DNA from: Leptospira noumeaensis
GTDB lineage: Bacteria; Spirochaetota; Leptospiria; Leptospirales; Leptospiraceae
DNA: 64,000 bases
Reading direction: 5' to 3'
Assembly: GCF_004770765.1 (NCBI RefSeq)
Contig: NZ_RQFK01000033.1
Span: forward strand, 62,001 to 126,000
Each line of letters begins with the position of its first letter. Position 1 is the stretch's first letter. Below the pieces are notes generated by a model. That model worked only from the letters and a program-made list of their open reading frames with translations. It was not told the origin of the DNA and ran no database searches. Below are positions 27,377 through 37,453 of this stretch, in pieces. A program made the translations under genes and the position numbers.

Positions 27377-28486
27377 ATGAGTTGGATTAAAAATAAAAAC
27401 GAAACTATCGTCTACTTACTACTTGGGGCGATTTTTATAGGCACTTGTCTTACGTTATTTTTTGTTTTCAAACCATTTCTTTGGGCAAGTTTTCTAGCAT
27501 TGTTATTTTACCTCACAACAAGGAAAATTCATAAAAAACTAAAGAATGTTTTGGGTATCAAATTCCATGGCCTGTCACCTTACATCATGGTGATACTGAT
27601 GCTTGCCGGAGTTTTTGTTCCCTCCTATTTAATTCTTTCTACCTTAATCAGAGAATCCTTAAATTTAGTGAGTTATATCCGAAACCAACTCACAGAAGAA
27701 TCAATTGTTTCTCTTTTATTAAATAGTCCGATGCTTACTGACTTTTTTACAGAGAATGAATTTTTTTGGATCAAACTTCCTCTGATGTACCGCGAATATG
27801 TGGGCCAACATATGGACATTCTCAATTTAGATTCCATCTACAGTTTACTCAAAAACTCATCTGGATTTTTACTCGGATCTTTTGAAGTACCTGGTGCCAT
27901 TATCTTCAATGCATTTTTTACCTTCATTTTGCTTTTCTTTTTATACAAAGAAGGAAGTCGAATGGAACATGCACTTTTTGTTTTACTCCCTTTTCCCACA
28001 GAAATTGAGGAAAGACTGGGAAGGCGAATTGAGGAAGCCATTCGTACAGTGATGATGGGAAACCTTTTTATTTCCTTATTGCAAGGAGCTCTCATCTACG
28101 TTTTGTTACTTTTTACCTCAGTTTCAAATAAGTTTTTACTTTCAAGTATCGCCACAATTTTTTCTCTGATTCCCGTTGTGGGAACCTCTGTGGTTTGGTT
28201 GCCGATTGGACTCTACATTGGCCTTGTACAAGAAAACTGGACTGGTAGTGTACTTTTTATGATCGCAGGCGGCGCAAGTTATCTCATTTTAGAAAACTTT
28301 GTGAAACCCAAAATTTTAGATAAAAAACTAAAAACACATCCCTTTCTTATTTTTCTCTCTTTGATTGGCGGATTACAGGAGTTTGGTGTTGCAGGGATCA
28401 TCATTGGTCCAATGGCCTTAACTCTTGTCATCATCCTTTGGGACTTTTGGAAAATTTTTAGAGAAACTCGTTTTCAAAATACCTAA
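27377..28486 (+). CDS. AI-2E family transporter (PerM/YdiK-like)
   Basis: A 369-residue polytopic protein of PF01594. Hydrophobic segments near the N-terminus (about 10-45 and 60-90) are followed by a poorly conserved soluble stretch and then further spans with Gly-Gly-Leu-Gln-Glu-Phe-Gly-Val-Ala-Gly and Gly-Pro-Met-Ala, the usual C-terminal signature. Family members have been linked to AI-2 export, Na+/H+ exchange or permease functions; substrate cannot be assigned. It directly abuts xseA, with no intervening base. Confidence 0.9.
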   Translation: MSWIKNKNETIVYLLLGAIFIGTCLTLFFVFKPFLWASFLALLFYLTTRKIHKKLKNVLGIKFHGLSPYIMVILMLAGVFVPSYLILSTLIRESLNLVSYIRNQLTEESIVSLLLNSPMLTDFFTENEFFWIKLPLMYREYVGQHMDILNLDSIYSLLKNSSGFLLGSFEVPGAIIFNAFFTFILLFFLYKEGSRMEHALFVLLPFPTEIEERLGRRIEEAIRTVMMGNLFISLLQGALIYVLLLFTSVSNKFLLSSIATIFSLIPVVGTSVVWLPIGLYIGLVQENWTGSVLFMIAGGASYLILENFVKPKILDKKLKTHPFLIFLSLIGGLQEFGVAGIIIGPMALTLVIILWDFWKIFRETRFQNT

Positions 28487-29764
28487 ATGGAAACAGTAGA
28501 TTCATCTCTCAGTGTCAGTGAGGTCAACCGCCTCATCAAATCCAAACTCCAGGACTCTCCTGAATTTAAAAACATTTGGATTCGGGGAGAGATCTCCAAC
28601 CATTCCCAAACGAATAGTTCCGGGCATATGTATTTCTCTCTGAAAGATCAGGCAAGTGTGATCAAATGTGCCTTCTTTTCTTTTCAGGCTAAAAACTATC
28701 GTGGCACACCCCTTCGCAATGGAATGGAGATTTTGGTTTACGGTTCTGTCTCTGTGTATGAACCCGGTGGGTATTATAGTATCACTGTTCAAAAAGTAGA
28801 AGAGATTGGGGAAGGAGACATCCTTTTAAAAATTGAAAAACTAAAAAAGGCCCTTCACGAAAAAGGCATTTTTGATGTGACCCGCAAACGCCCTCTCCCA
28901 AAATTTCCGAAACGCCTAGGCATTGTGACTTCGCCAAAAGGTGCTGCCGTCGAAGACATCATTCGGATTGCCACCGATCTCAATCCATCCATTCAAATTT
29001 TAGTTTCCCCTTGCCTTGTACAAGGAGACGGAGCTGAAAATTCCATCATTGAAGCCATCAAAGAAATCAATGATCCCAAGTGGGAAGTAGATGTGATCAT
29101 TGCAGGACGTGGTGGTGGTTCTTTTGAAGATCTTATGGCTTTCAACCAAGAAGCAGTGGTAATGGCCTATTACAATTCTAAGATTCCCATCATCTCAGCT
29201 GTAGGACATGAAATTGATCGTGTGCTCACTGACCTTGCTGCTGATGCCACAACTCCCACACCAACGGCTGCAGCAAAACTCGCAGTCCCCAATGTTTCCG
29301 ATACACTCATCCGTTTGGATGAAATGGAAGATCGATTAAAATCGGCACTAAATGCAGTTGTTCGTTTGGGAAAAGAAAGGTGGATAGGAATCACAGGAAG
29401 GCCTGTGTTCCAAAATCCTAAATCTCTTTTAGAAACAAGATCCACCTCACTTGAGGAACTCATGACAAAAATTTCCCTTCTCGGGAAAAACTATTTGGTA
29501 CGCAAACAAAGTGAATTTCAAAAATTTGATACGCTAACTCAAAACTGGAAATCGTATCTAGAGCGCATCCAAAATAAATTTACGCTCGCAGAACAACGAT
29601 TAGTGCACTTTTCTCCTCTTGGAACTTTACAACGAGGATATTCCGTGGTTCGAAACAAGGAAAAACAAGTGATATCCTCCATTCATAAAATCAAAGAAAA
29701 TGAAAGTTTGGAAGTTTTTCTTTCTGATGGAAAACTTCTAGTGGAAGTAAAAGAAAAAATATAG
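28487..29764 (+). CDS. xseA: Exodeoxyribonuclease VII large subunit
   Basis: A 425-residue large subunit of ExoVII, which degrades single-stranded DNA from both ends and acts in mismatch and recombination repair. It has an N-terminal OB fold (about 1-110, with Trp-Ile-Arg-Gly-Glu-Ile-Ser-Asn), a catalytic core with Gly-Arg-Gly-Gly-Gly-Ser and Val-Gly-His-Glu-Ile-Asp, and a C-terminal helical region with the Gly-Tyr-Ser-Val-Val motif. The length is typical. xseB follows 9 bp later. Confidence 0.96.
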   Translation: METVDSSLSVSEVNRLIKSKLQDSPEFKNIWIRGEISNHSQTNSSGHMYFSLKDQASVIKCAFFSFQAKNYRGTPLRNGMEILVYGSVSVYEPGGYYSITVQKVEEIGEGDILLKIEKLKKALHEKGIFDVTRKRPLPKFPKRLGIVTSPKGAAVEDIIRIATDLNPSIQILVSPCLVQGDGAENSIIEAIKEINDPKWEVDVIIAGRGGGSFEDLMAFNQEAVVMAYYNSKIPIISAVGHEIDRVLTDLAADATTPTPTAAAKLAVPNVSDTLIRLDEMEDRLKSALNAVVRLGKERWIGITGRPVFQNPKSLLETRSTSLEELMTKISLLGKNYLVRKQSEFQKFDTLTQNWKSYLERIQNKFTLAEQRLVHFSPLGTLQRGYSVVRNKEKQVISSIHKIKENESLEVFLSDGKLLVEVKEKI

Positions 29765-29773
29765 GAATCGAAA

Positions 29774-30049
29774 ATGGTAGAGAAAAAAACGATTAGTTTT
29801 GAAGAAGCCCTTCGCGAATTAGAAGAAATTGCTGAAAAATTGGAAAGAGGGACTCTTTCTTTAGAAGATTCCATCAAAGCCTATGAAAGAGGAATGGAAC
29901 TCAAAAAAATTTGTTCCGAAAGACTTGTGGATGCAGAAGCAAAAATTGAATTTTTATCTAAAGCTCCGAGTGGTGAAATTGTAAAAACAACTGTCAAAAA
30001 AAAGAAGGATGAAACTCCTTCTAAACCAGTGGAAGAAGATTTATTTTAG
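29774..30049 (+). CDS. xseB: Exodeoxyribonuclease VII small subunit
   Basis: A 91-residue ExoVII small subunit that wraps the large subunit. The core is the family helical hairpin: Phe-Glu-Glu-Ala-Leu, Leu-Glu-Glu-Ile, a Leu-Glu-Arg-Gly turn and [11 protein letters not shown]. About 25 extra Lys/Glu-rich residues follow. AGGAATCG lies just upstream of the ATG. Placed directly after xseA, as in many bacteria. Confidence 0.95.
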   Translation: MVEKKTISFEEALRELEEIAEKLERGTLSLEDSIKAYERGMELKKICSERLVDAEAKIEFLSKAPSGEIVKTTVKKKKDETPSKPVEEDLF

Positions 30050-30052
30050 AGA

Positions 30053-31453
30053 ATGAATTTCCAAGCGGCTTTCATCATTGGTTACCTTCTCATCACAATT
30101 GCCATTGGAGTCTATGCGGCAAAAAGAGTAAAAAACTCAAAAGACTTTATTTTAGCCGGTAGAAGCCTCCCCCTTCCCATCTCCACGGCTGCTTTATTTG
30201 CCACTTGGTTTGGAAGTGAAACCATTCTTGGATCTTCTGTGGAGTTTGCCAAAGGAGGATTTTTAGCCGTCATCCAAGACCCGTTTGGTGGTGCACTTTG
30301 TTTATTTTTACTAGGACTTGTTTTTGCAAAGTATCTCTACCGAATGCAAATCCTTACCTTCGGTGACTTCTATAGAAACCGCTATGGGAAAAAAATGGAG
30401 TTTATCGCAGGGATCTGCCTTATCTTTTCCTATTTTGGTTGGGTCGCTGCCCAGTTTGTAGCACTCGGAATCATGGTGCAAATTCTATTTGGAATCAACC
30501 AATTCACAGCCATTGTGATTGGAGCCTGTCTTGTTGTTTTTTACACTTATCTTGGTGGAATGTGGTCTGTATCTATGACCGATTTTTTCCAATCCATCTC
30601 CATCATCATTGGCCTTGTTTTTGTGATCTATGAGTTAAATGGTGTTAAATCCATATGGTCAAGCATCCAGGAAAAACCCGAGGGATTTTTTAATTTTTTT
30701 CCTGAATCTAATTACCATGCTTGGACTTTGTATTTATCTGCTTGGATGGTGGTTGGTTTTGGATCTTTGCCCCAACAGGATATTTTCCAAAGAGTGATGT
30801 CTGCCAAATCCGAAAAAGTAGCGATTCGAGCCTCTTACCTTTCTTCTGTTTTGTATTTACTTTTTGCCCTCATCCCATTGTTTTTAGGTCTTCATGCCAA
30901 AAGTTTAATCCCTGATTTTGACTTAAATTCGGAAACAGGACAACTTCTCATTCCTACAATGATTGCCAAGTTTTCAAGCCCTTGGATCCAAGTATTATTT
31001 TTTTCTGCTCTTATCTCCGCCATTCTTTCCACTGCATCAGGTGCCATACTGGCCCCATCTTCAATATTATCTGAGAATATTTTAAAATACGCATTTAAGG
31101 ATATGAATGATAAAAAACTATTACTACTTTCTAGAACTTCTGTTCTTATCATTGCAGGGATTTCCTTTTTACTAGCAGTCGGAAAACCTTCGATTTATGC
31201 TCTCGTGGAGGATTCTGGTGGAATTTCTCTTGTGACTTTATTTATCCCTATGGTGTTTGGACTCATGAGTCAAAAGGCAGATGAAAGGTCCGCCCTTTTT
31301 TCTTTATTTGTGGGAATCACCACATGGCTTATTCTGGAAGTTTACGGTGACGATATGACAAGCCATTTTTATGGAACCATAGCAAGCCTTATCGCCATAC
31401 TTGTTGGAATGTATTTTTTTCCTAAGAAAGAGCAAGTCGCAGAAGCCAAGTAA
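30053..31453 (+). CDS. Sodium:solute symporter family protein
   Basis: A 466-residue SSS-family secondary transporter with about 13 hydrophobic spans. The N-terminus carries Gly-Arg-Ser-Leu-Pro-Leu-Pro and Ala-Thr-Trp-Phe-Gly-Ser-Glu, typical of the PutP/PanF fold. A middle Leu-Pro-Gln-Gln-Asp-Ile-Phe-Gln-Arg motif is also characteristic, and the Ser/Thr-rich span near Ser-Thr-Ala-Ser-Gly holds the likely Na+ site. The substrate is not predictable. It closes the lipoprotein-xseB operon and its end overlaps ddl by 32 bp in convergent orientation. Confidence 0.9.
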   Translation: MNFQAAFIIGYLLITIAIGVYAAKRVKNSKDFILAGRSLPLPISTAALFATWFGSETILGSSVEFAKGGFLAVIQDPFGGALCLFLLGLVFAKYLYRMQILTFGDFYRNRYGKKMEFIAGICLIFSYFGWVAAQFVALGIMVQILFGINQFTAIVIGACLVVFYTYLGGMWSVSMTDFFQSISIIIGLVFVIYELNGVKSIWSSIQEKPEGFFNFFPESNYHAWTLYLSAWMVVGFGSLPQQDIFQRVMSAKSEKVAIRASYLSSVLYLLFALIPLFLGLHAKSLIPDFDLNSETGQLLIPTMIAKFSSPWIQVLFFSALISAILSTASGAILAPSSILSENILKYAFKDMNDKKLLLLSRTSVLIIAGISFLLAVGKPSIYALVEDSGGISLVTLFIPMVFGLMSQKADERSALFSLFVGITTWLILEVYGDDMTSHFYGTIASLIAILVGMYFFPKKEQVAEAK

Positions 31454-32471
31454 AGACCTCTTTCATCTCTATCCCGACTGCTTTTGCTTGTTGGGGGATA
31501 AGACTTGTTCCTGTCATTCCTGGAAGTGTATTGGTTTCCAAAACATAAGGAATTCCATCGCTGATGATAAAATCGGTTCGCGAGTAACCTTTGCAACCAA
31601 GAATATCGTGGCATAACAAAGTATACTCTTGGAGTTTTTTTGTGATTGCATCCCCCACTGGCGCAGGCGTGATCTCCTCACTTCCACCTTTTGTATACTT
31701 GGCTTCAAAATCAAAAAATTCCGATTTGGGACGAATCTCTGTCGGAACTAAAGCAAATGGAATTCGTTTTTCCCCTTCGAAACGTTCCAATACTCCGATG
31801 GAAACTTCGGTTCCTGAAATCAGTTTTTGGATGAGGACTCGGTCTTCTGAAACAAAAATTTTATCGATAAGAACCATGGCCTCTTCGGGGGTTTTTGCCA
31901 TTCCCGTATTGACACTGGAGCCACCAAGCGTTGGTTTGATGAAGACAGGGAATTCAAAAGGTAAGTTTAAAACAATTTTCCTTGCATCCGATTTTCCTTT
32001 AACTAAATCCACAAAGGGGGCCACCGGGATTCCTATGGTTTGGAATAAAAGATTGGCCCGGTATTTGTCCATGGCAAGAGCAGAGGCCAGGACCCCGGAG
32101 CCAGTATAAGGAATTCCTAATACATCTAAGAATCCTTGGATCCTTCCATCTTCCCCAGCACCACCGTGTAATCCGAGAAAGGCGGCCTTAAATCCATGAT
32201 CTAATAATCCCGCACCAGATGTGGATTTTGTGATTTGGTTCGAAGAAGAAAATTCATTCAAAAATTCTAATTCGGATTTGCCAGCAGGATCTGGATACAC
32301 CGGATTTTTTCCATCCGCAATCCAAAATTTTCCCGTTTGGTCAATATAAACCGGACAAACTTGGTATTTGTCCCGGTCTATTGTATTGAAAATGAAATGA
32401 GAAGAACGAATGGAGATGGTGTGTTCCCCGGAGATACCTCCGAAAAGCAGTGCGATTTTGGTTTGGATCAT
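31422..32471 (-). CDS. ddl: D-alanine--D-alanine ligase
   Basis: A 349-residue ATP-grasp enzyme making the D-Ala-D-Ala end of the peptidoglycan stem. Motifs are Phe-Gly-Gly-Ile-Ser-Gly-Glu-His near residue 10, [20 protein letters not shown], and Glu-Thr-Asn-Thr-Leu-Pro-Gly-Met-Thr near the C-terminus, the last including Mg2+ ligands. The length is normal. The gene converges with the symporter gene and is divergent from the repeat-protein gene, with only 47 bp between the two starts. Confidence 0.96.
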   Translation of the reverse strand: MIQTKIALLFGGISGEHTISIRSSHFIFNTIDRDKYQVCPVYIDQTGKFWIADGKNPVYPDPAGKSELEFLNEFSSSNQITKSTSGAGLLDHGFKAAFLGLHGGAGEDGRIQGFLDVLGIPYTGSGVLASALAMDKYRANLLFQTIGIPVAPFVDLVKGKSDARKIVLNLPFEFPVFIKPTLGGSSVNTGMAKTPEEAMVLIDKIFVSEDRVLIQKLISGTEVSIGVLERFEGEKRIPFALVPTEIRPKSEFFDFEAKYTKGGSEEITPAPVGDAITKKLQEYTLLCHDILGCKGYSRTDFIISDGIPYVLETNTLPGMTGTSLIPQQAKAVGIEMKEVFTWLLRLALS

Positions 32472-32518
32472 GAAATCACTTGATTCCTTTTCTTGAAACT
32501 TGAAGATATTGAAATTAC

Positions 32519-33928
32519 GTGGATTCCCGCTTTAAAATTCAATTCGGAATTGTTTTTTGTCTCTTCTTTCTCAGTTCCGGAGTATTCGCTAAACTACCCA
32601 GTTCTTTTACAGAAGATATCAAATCCGATTACCATCAATTTTGGTTTTTATATGAATCAGAAAAACGAGGGCGCCAAAGTTATTTAGCATTTCGTCCCTT
32701 TTACATCGGTTTCCAAGACAAAACCTATGCCTTCCGTTTTAAAAGTTACCTCTCCCCTTTTTATTATAAAGAAGAAACCAACTACTGGTATACTTGGTCA
32801 TCTCTGTTTTTCTTTAGTGGGACTGGATTCAAACATGAGGAAGGTGACGAGGATGAGGACATTCTTTTCACCCCACTTTTTATTTGGGGTAAGGGAGAAT
32901 CACAAAGAGAAAACTATTTCAGTGTTTTTCCCATCTATGGAAAGATTCGAAACAAACTTTCTTACCAAGAACTAGGTTATGTTTTATTTCCCTTATATTC
33001 CGAATGGAAATACAAAACTTACGAAGCAAAATCCATCCTTTGGCCCTTGGTGATGTGGGGTGGATCTGAAACTAGAAGTGATTTTAGAATCTTTCCGCTC
33101 TATTCCAAAAAAGAACACGAAGGAAAGTACAAACGCCAGTCTTTACTTTGGCCTTTTTTTCAATGGGGAGAAGAAAGGTTGGATAAAAAAGAACCTACTT
33201 CGTATTCTATTTTTTTTCCCTTCTATAACACTAAGGATTCCAAAGATGGAAATATGAAAAGCCGGGCCTATCTTTGGTTTCCGATTTTAAATTCTTTATT
33301 CTCTTACGGTTATGATAAAAAAACAGGACAAACTAGCTACACTGCCCTATTTATCTTTTTCCAATACACAACTTCGGAAAAAAAAGATACTGAGAAACTT
33401 GTATTTTTTCCTTTTTACGGATATTCTTATTTTGCCAATAAAGAAGCCGAATTTATCTCTCCATTTTACATCCGTTTGTCGCAAAATACCTCACACTTAA
33501 AAGCTACCTCTCATTTTTTATTACCTTTTTATTCCCAGATGAAAAGTGAATATGTCCAAACAGGTAGAGAAGATTATTACGTAAAACTTTGGCCCCTGTT
33601 TCGTTATCACAAAGACCCCGACGGAAATTTTGGATGGAATACCCTTGCCATCATCCCGGTTCGTTTTGAAGTCATGGAAGATGTTTGGGAACCTATTTTT
33701 TCCATCATTGAATACAAAAGATCATCCAATGGAGAAAAACGTTTGCACTTAATCACTAGGCTTTACTCACACCGTTGGACAGACGAAGAAACTCATATCC
33801 ATATACCAATTTTAGTAGAGTATTCAAAATCACCGACTGGGTTTCGGTATGAATTTGTTTACGGACTCATAGGTATTGATACAAGGGAAACAAAAAATAA
33901 ATACAAACTCCTTTGGTGGGAACTATGA
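32519..33928 (+). CDS. Repeat-rich exported protein, possible outer-membrane partner of Mla
   Basis: A 469-residue protein I do not recognise. A signal peptide (hydrophobic core about 9-23, ending Val-Phe-Ala) is followed by a dozen or so irregular repeats of roughly 20-35 residues, each built around Phe/Leu-Trp/Phe-Pro-Leu/Phe-Tyr or Leu-Trp-Pro-Leu with alternating aromatic residues. This fits beta strands of a barrel or sheet. The start is a GTG. Its stop overlaps the ATG of the MlaE-like permease (ATGA), so it is coupled to a phospholipid ABC transporter. A role as outer-membrane or bridging partner is inference. Confidence 0.75.
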   Translation: MDSRFKIQFGIVFCLFFLSSGVFAKLPSSFTEDIKSDYHQFWFLYESEKRGRQSYLAFRPFYIGFQDKTYAFRFKSYLSPFYYKEETNYWYTWSSLFFFSGTGFKHEEGDEDEDILFTPLFIWGKGESQRENYFSVFPIYGKIRNKLSYQELGYVLFPLYSEWKYKTYEAKSILWPLVMWGGSETRSDFRIFPLYSKKEHEGKYKRQSLLWPFFQWGEERLDKKEPTSYSIFFPFYNTKDSKDGNMKSRAYLWFPILNSLFSYGYDKKTGQTSYTALFIFFQYTTSEKKDTEKLVFFPFYGYSYFANKEAEFISPFYIRLSQNTSHLKATSHFLLPFYSQMKSEYVQTGREDYYVKLWPLFRYHKDPDGNFGWNTLAIIPVRFEVMEDVWEPIFSIIEYKRSSNGEKRLHLITRLYSHRWTDEETHIHIPILVEYSKSPTGFRYEFVYGLIGIDTRETKNKYKLLWWEL

Positions 33929-34701
33929 AACTCATTTATTCAAAAACCTTGGAACCACTGCTCTATGCCATTGGGTTTACGGTTCTTCTTCTATTCCGAT
34001 CGATTGGACAGTCCCACCATCTTTTCTTTAAACGAAAAGAAATTCTAGAACAGATGTTTATCGCTGGAGTGGGTTCTCTTTTTGTAGTCTCCATTGTTTC
34101 TATTTTTACAGGAATGATCCTTGGGCTCAACACCGGCCTCGGTCTCCGTGACTTTGGGGCCGAGGGACAAATTGGACTATTACTCACCATCACACTCACT
34201 CGCGAGATGTCACCCTTTATGACGTCCCTTATCTTGGCTGCATCAGTTGGGTCGGCCATGGCGGCAGAAATAGGAACCATGAAAGTATCTGAAGAAATTG
34301 ATGCCTTAGAAGTGATGTCGATTAATCCGATTCGTTACCTTGTGATGCCAAGGATTGTAGGATTTTCTCTGATGGTTCCTGTGCTTTGTGTATATTCTGC
34401 CGCCTTAGGAATCTTAGGTGGGGGGATTGTGGGCCACTTCCAACTGGGAATCGATATGATCAGTTACTTCCAAGATGTGTATTACCGCATTTCTTCTGTC
34501 CCTGGACTAAAGGACTTATATGTGGGACTTCTCAAAGGGTATGTCTTTGGAATTGCCATCTCTACCATTTCTTGTAGCCAAGGATTACGGACAGAAGGTG
34601 GAGCCATCGGTGTGGGTCAAACCACAAGACAAGCCGTCGTCACCTCCTTTCTTATGGTCATTTTTTCTGGTTATGTGCTGACAGCTCTATTTTATAAATG
34701 A
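33925..34701 (+). CDS. mlaE: MlaE-like lipid transporter permease
   Basis: A 258-residue MlaE/YrbE permease (PF02405), the membrane subunit of an Mce-type phospholipid transporter. About five or six spans are seen. The family core [29 protein letters not shown], and Pro-Arg-Ile-Val-Gly are all clear. The start is ATG 33925 in an ATGA overlap with the preceding gene. The 3' end overlaps the ATPase gene by 4 bp. The gene symbol is by family; it is not necessarily an orthologue of E. coli mlaE. Confidence 0.92.
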   Translation: MKLIYSKTLEPLLYAIGFTVLLLFRSIGQSHHLFFKRKEILEQMFIAGVGSLFVVSIVSIFTGMILGLNTGLGLRDFGAEGQIGLLLTITLTREMSPFMTSLILAASVGSAMAAEIGTMKVSEEIDALEVMSINPIRYLVMPRIVGFSLMVPVLCVYSAALGILGGGIVGHFQLGIDMISYFQDVYYRISSVPGLKDLYVGLLKGYVFGIAISTISCSQGLRTEGGAIGVGQTTRQAVVTSFLMVIFSGYVLTALFYK

Positions 34702-35498
34702 AGGAAAGTATGGAAACCTTTGCCATTGAAATGAAAAACGTCCATAAAACTTTCGGCAAACGAAAGATCTTACAAGGGATGAATATTACCGTCAAACAAG
34801 GAGAGACGATGGTCATTCTTGGGCCTTCGGGAACGGGGAAATCTGTCAGTCTCAAACACATCACAGGCCTTCTTGATCCGGATGAAGGAGATTGTCAGAT
34901 TTTTGGTGAATCCATCGTCACTGCCAGTGAAAAAAAAAGAGAAGAACTAAGGTCTAAACTCGGAGTCCTTTTCCAATCGGGGGCGCTTATCAACTGGCTC
35001 ACCGTTTATGAAAATGTGGCACTCCCCTTACGAGAACATAAAATTGCCAGCGGTGCGGAACTTGACCGCATCGTAATGGAAAAACTAAAGTGGCTCGATC
35101 TTGTGCCCGCCAAAGACACGTTACCTAGTAATATTTCCGGGGGGATGAAAAAACGTGTTGGCCTTGCCCGCGCCCTTACCTCACAACCCAAAATTGTGTT
35201 ATACGATGAACCTACCTCTGGGCTCGATCCTGTGATGTCCAACGTCATCAATGATCTGGTGATCCGATTGCAAAAAGAACTGGGACTGACCTCCGTTGTT
35301 GTTACACATGATATGAGTTCTGCTTATCGGATTGCGGATCGGATTAGTTTTCTTTATGAAGGCAAAGTTTTGTTTTGCGGAACATCTGAAGAAATCCAAA
35401 ATTCACCAAACCCCGTCATCCAACAGTTCATTCATGGAAAAACGGTGGGCCCGATGATTCTAGATCATTCTGAATTAAAAAAAGGAAAATCCAATTGA
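34698..35498 (+). CDS. mlaF: MlaF-like ABC transporter ATPase
   Basis: A 266-residue ABC ATPase. Walker A is Gly-Pro-Ser-Gly-Thr-Gly-Lys-Ser, the Q-loop contains Leu-Phe-Gln-Ser-Gly-Ala-Leu (typical of MlaF/Mkl), the signature is Ile-Ser-Gly-Gly-Met-Lys-Lys-Arg, Walker B ends Leu-Tyr-Asp-Glu-Pro, and the switch His follows in Val-Thr-His-Asp. The Ser-Gly-Gly-Met-Lys-Lys-Arg signature is characteristic of Mce transporter ATPases. ATG 34698 overlaps mlaE (ATGA); an ATG at 34710 has an AAGGAAAG just before it. Confidence 0.93.
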   Translation: MKESMETFAIEMKNVHKTFGKRKILQGMNITVKQGETMVILGPSGTGKSVSLKHITGLLDPDEGDCQIFGESIVTASEKKREELRSKLGVLFQSGALINWLTVYENVALPLREHKIASGAELDRIVMEKLKWLDLVPAKDTLPSNISGGMKKRVGLARALTSQPKIVLYDEPTSGLDPVMSNVINDLVIRLQKELGLTSVVVTHDMSSAYRIADRISFLYEGKVLFCGTSEEIQNSPNPVIQQFIHGKTVGPMILDHSELKKGKSN

Positions 35499-35530
35499 CT
35501 TTGCCACTAACTCTCGGAGAATTTTAGGGA

Positions 35531-36304
35531 ATGCCTACCATAGGTCGTGCTATCATCGTCGGTCTTCTTTTTATCTTTTCCCTAGTGGCTGTGGGTTATT
35601 TTACCATTGTCACAGAAGGTGGACCGTTTCAAAAATCGGGATACCAACTTCCCGTTTATTTTCCCGATGCCGAAGGGATCAAAATTGGAAACAAGGTCAC
35701 CATCCATGGGGTTCCCTTTGGTTATGTTTCTAAAATTCGTTTGGTGCAGATCGATGAATACGGGAATCTCCTTCCCGAAGGAGAAACGGGGATTGGAACT
35801 AAGGTAGAACTCACCTTATTACTCAAAGGCAAAGTTCAACTTTTCGCCAATTACGAAATCAATATCAAAAACGAAAGCCTTCTCTCCGGTCGGGTGGTAT
35901 CTCTCGATCCTGGTTCCAAGTTTCCTGTGGATCCCAAAACCAAAGAATACATGATGACAGAGCCTGCGCTCACCAAAGTGGAAATTTTCCCCCGGTCAGG
36001 AAAACTTTTACCCATCCAAGGGAAGGTCACCCAAGACCCACTCGTTTCTCTTTCTGAACTGATTGCGGAAAACCGCTCGGACATTCGTAAAACCGTGCAA
36101 AACATAGCAAATATCACAGGGAAAATCAACGAAGGACAGGGAACTCTCGGAAAACTCATCAATGAAAGCGATGTTCATAAGTCGGTGAATACGACCCTTG
36201 GGGATGCGCAAATCGTGTTGAAAGAACTCCGGGAAGGTTTGGAAGATACTAGAGAACAAGCTCCCGTCACCAGTTTCATTCGCTCTGCTCTCAGTGCATT
36301 TTAA
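35531..36304 (+). CDS. mlaD: MlaD-like MCE-domain substrate-binding protein
   Basis: A 257-residue protein with one N-terminal membrane anchor (about 6-27) and a single MCE domain at about 38-140: [13 protein letters not shown] and Gly-Val-Pro-Phe-Gly-Tyr-Val are the usual 'aGL..G..V...Gv.vG.V' motif. The C-terminal 100 residues are helical and probably help form the oligomer ring. It binds phospholipids in the periplasm in the Mla model. With mlaE and mlaF upstream the core transporter is complete; no mlaC or mlaB homologue is seen nearby. Confidence 0.9.
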   Translation: MPTIGRAIIVGLLFIFSLVAVGYFTIVTEGGPFQKSGYQLPVYFPDAEGIKIGNKVTIHGVPFGYVSKIRLVQIDEYGNLLPEGETGIGTKVELTLLLKGKVQLFANYEINIKNESLLSGRVVSLDPGSKFPVDPKTKEYMMTEPALTKVEIFPRSGKLLPIQGKVTQDPLVSLSELIAENRSDIRKTVQNIANITGKINEGQGTLGKLINESDVHKSVNTTLGDAQIVLKELREGLEDTREQAPVTSFIRSALSAF

Positions 36305-36412
36305 GCACTAACACGTAAAGTACGGATCCATTTGTAGTTAAATTCTTTGGTTTGATGCACAAAAAAGGGCCGTCACATTCCCACCACACTGTTGTAAAAA
36401 GGAGACATTTTT

Positions 36413-36441
36413 TTGACTTAGGGTTACGGTTTTGGAATTGT
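36413..36441 (+). promoter_or_regulatory. Candidate promoter of lpxC
   Basis: In the 178-bp gap before lpxC, TTGACT (36413-36418) and a weak AATTGT (36436-36441) are separated by 17 bases. Only the -35 box is good. The gap otherwise holds no convincing gene; a 41-codon frame in it has no ribosome-binding site. Confidence 0.3.
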
Positions 36442-36482
36442 CCCTACCCCCTTTTCTACAAATTTGTAAGTAGGAACTGATT

Positions 36483-37391
36483 ATGGTAACGGCGATACAC
36501 AGAAAAACGATCCAAAACTCCATCACACTTCGGGGAATTGGGGTTCATTCCGGGAAAATGGTGACTTTGCGGCTCCATCCGGCAGAAGCAAATACAGGAC
36601 TTATCTTTTATCTTTACAAGGGCATCCAAAAAATTCGCATTCCCATCTCCCTCGACCATGTAGTCGACACAAGTAACGCCACTACCATTGGAGATGGAAG
36701 TTCCAACCGAGTGCAAACCATTGAGCACCTTCTCGCAGCCGTCCACACCCTAGGCATTACCGATTGTATTTTTGAAATTGATTCCGTAGAAGTTCCGATT
36801 ATGGATGGTTCCTCCCTGCCGTTTTGGGAAGGAATTCGCTCTGCAGGAATCCGGGTTCTGGAAGAAACCATCGAACCCATCACCATTTCCAATCCGATTT
36901 GGGTTGTAGACGGGGACAAATACCTCGTCATGTTACCTTCCGACGAACTTAAAGTCACTTATAGCATCGATTTCAACCATCCCCTCCTCAGAGGACAATC
37001 CTACACCACTACTCTTGACGAATCCATTTTAGGAACTGACATCCTTCCTGCTCGAACCTTTGGGTTTTTGAAAGATGTGGAAGCCCTACAAGCTCGTGGC
37101 CTCGCTATGGGTGGATCTCTCGACAATGCGGTAGTTCTCACAGATGACGGGTATTTGAACGAAACTTTGCGTTATGACAATGAATGTGTCCGCCACAAAA
37201 TTCTGGATCTCATCGGGGATTTGGCTGTGATGGGAAGGCCTTTCCGAGGACACCTCATTGCATCCAAAGCGGGTCATGCCCTAGACATCTCCCTTGCTAA
37301 GTGCATTATGAGCCAGGTCACAGGAAACGAACTCACCCAATTCAAAAGCAAAAGAGTCCCACTTTTCTCTAAAAAACAGGCCGTTCGCTAG
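36483..37391 (+). CDS. lpxC: UDP-3-O-acyl-GlcNAc deacetylase
   Basis: A 302-residue LpxC, the zinc enzyme of the committed step of lipid A synthesis. The N-terminal Leu-Arg-Gly-Ile-Gly-Val-His-Ser-Gly, Thr-Ile-Glu-His-Leu (Glu81-His82, zinc His), Pro-Ile-Met-Asp-Gly-Ser, and later His-Lys-Ile-Leu-Asp-Leu-Ile-Gly-Asp and Gly-His-Leu motifs are all present, giving the two further zinc ligands and the catalytic His. It confirms an LPS-bearing spirochaete, consistent with Leptospira and excluding Borrelia or Treponema. AGGAACTG precedes the ATG. A terminator overlaps its 3' end. Confidence 0.96.
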   Translation: MVTAIHRKTIQNSITLRGIGVHSGKMVTLRLHPAEANTGLIFYLYKGIQKIRIPISLDHVVDTSNATTIGDGSSNRVQTIEHLLAAVHTLGITDCIFEIDSVEVPIMDGSSLPFWEGIRSAGIRVLEETIEPITISNPIWVVDGDKYLVMLPSDELKVTYSIDFNHPLLRGQSYTTTLDESILGTDILPARTFGFLKDVEALQARGLAMGGSLDNAVVLTDDGYLNETLRYDNECVRHKILDLIGDLAVMGRPFRGHLIASKAGHALDISLAKCIMSQVTGNELTQFKSKRVPLFSKKQAVR

Positions 37392-37407
37392 AATCCGGCT
37401 TTTTTTA
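37378..37407 (+). terminator. Rho-independent terminator after lpxC
   Basis: AGGCCG (37378-37383) pairs with CGGCTT (37396-37401), including one G-T pair, and is followed by an unbroken T-run to 37407. The left arm lies in the last codons of lpxC. It separates lpxC from the PTS enzyme I gene. Confidence 0.6.
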
Positions 37408-37453
37408 CTTTCCAAACAGTCCCTTTCCAAAAGTATTTTTGCCAAGGGGACGG

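Noticed and set aside
36345..36480. Small 41-codon ORF before lpxC
   Set aside because: No ribosome-binding site and it occupies the likely promoter region of lpxC.
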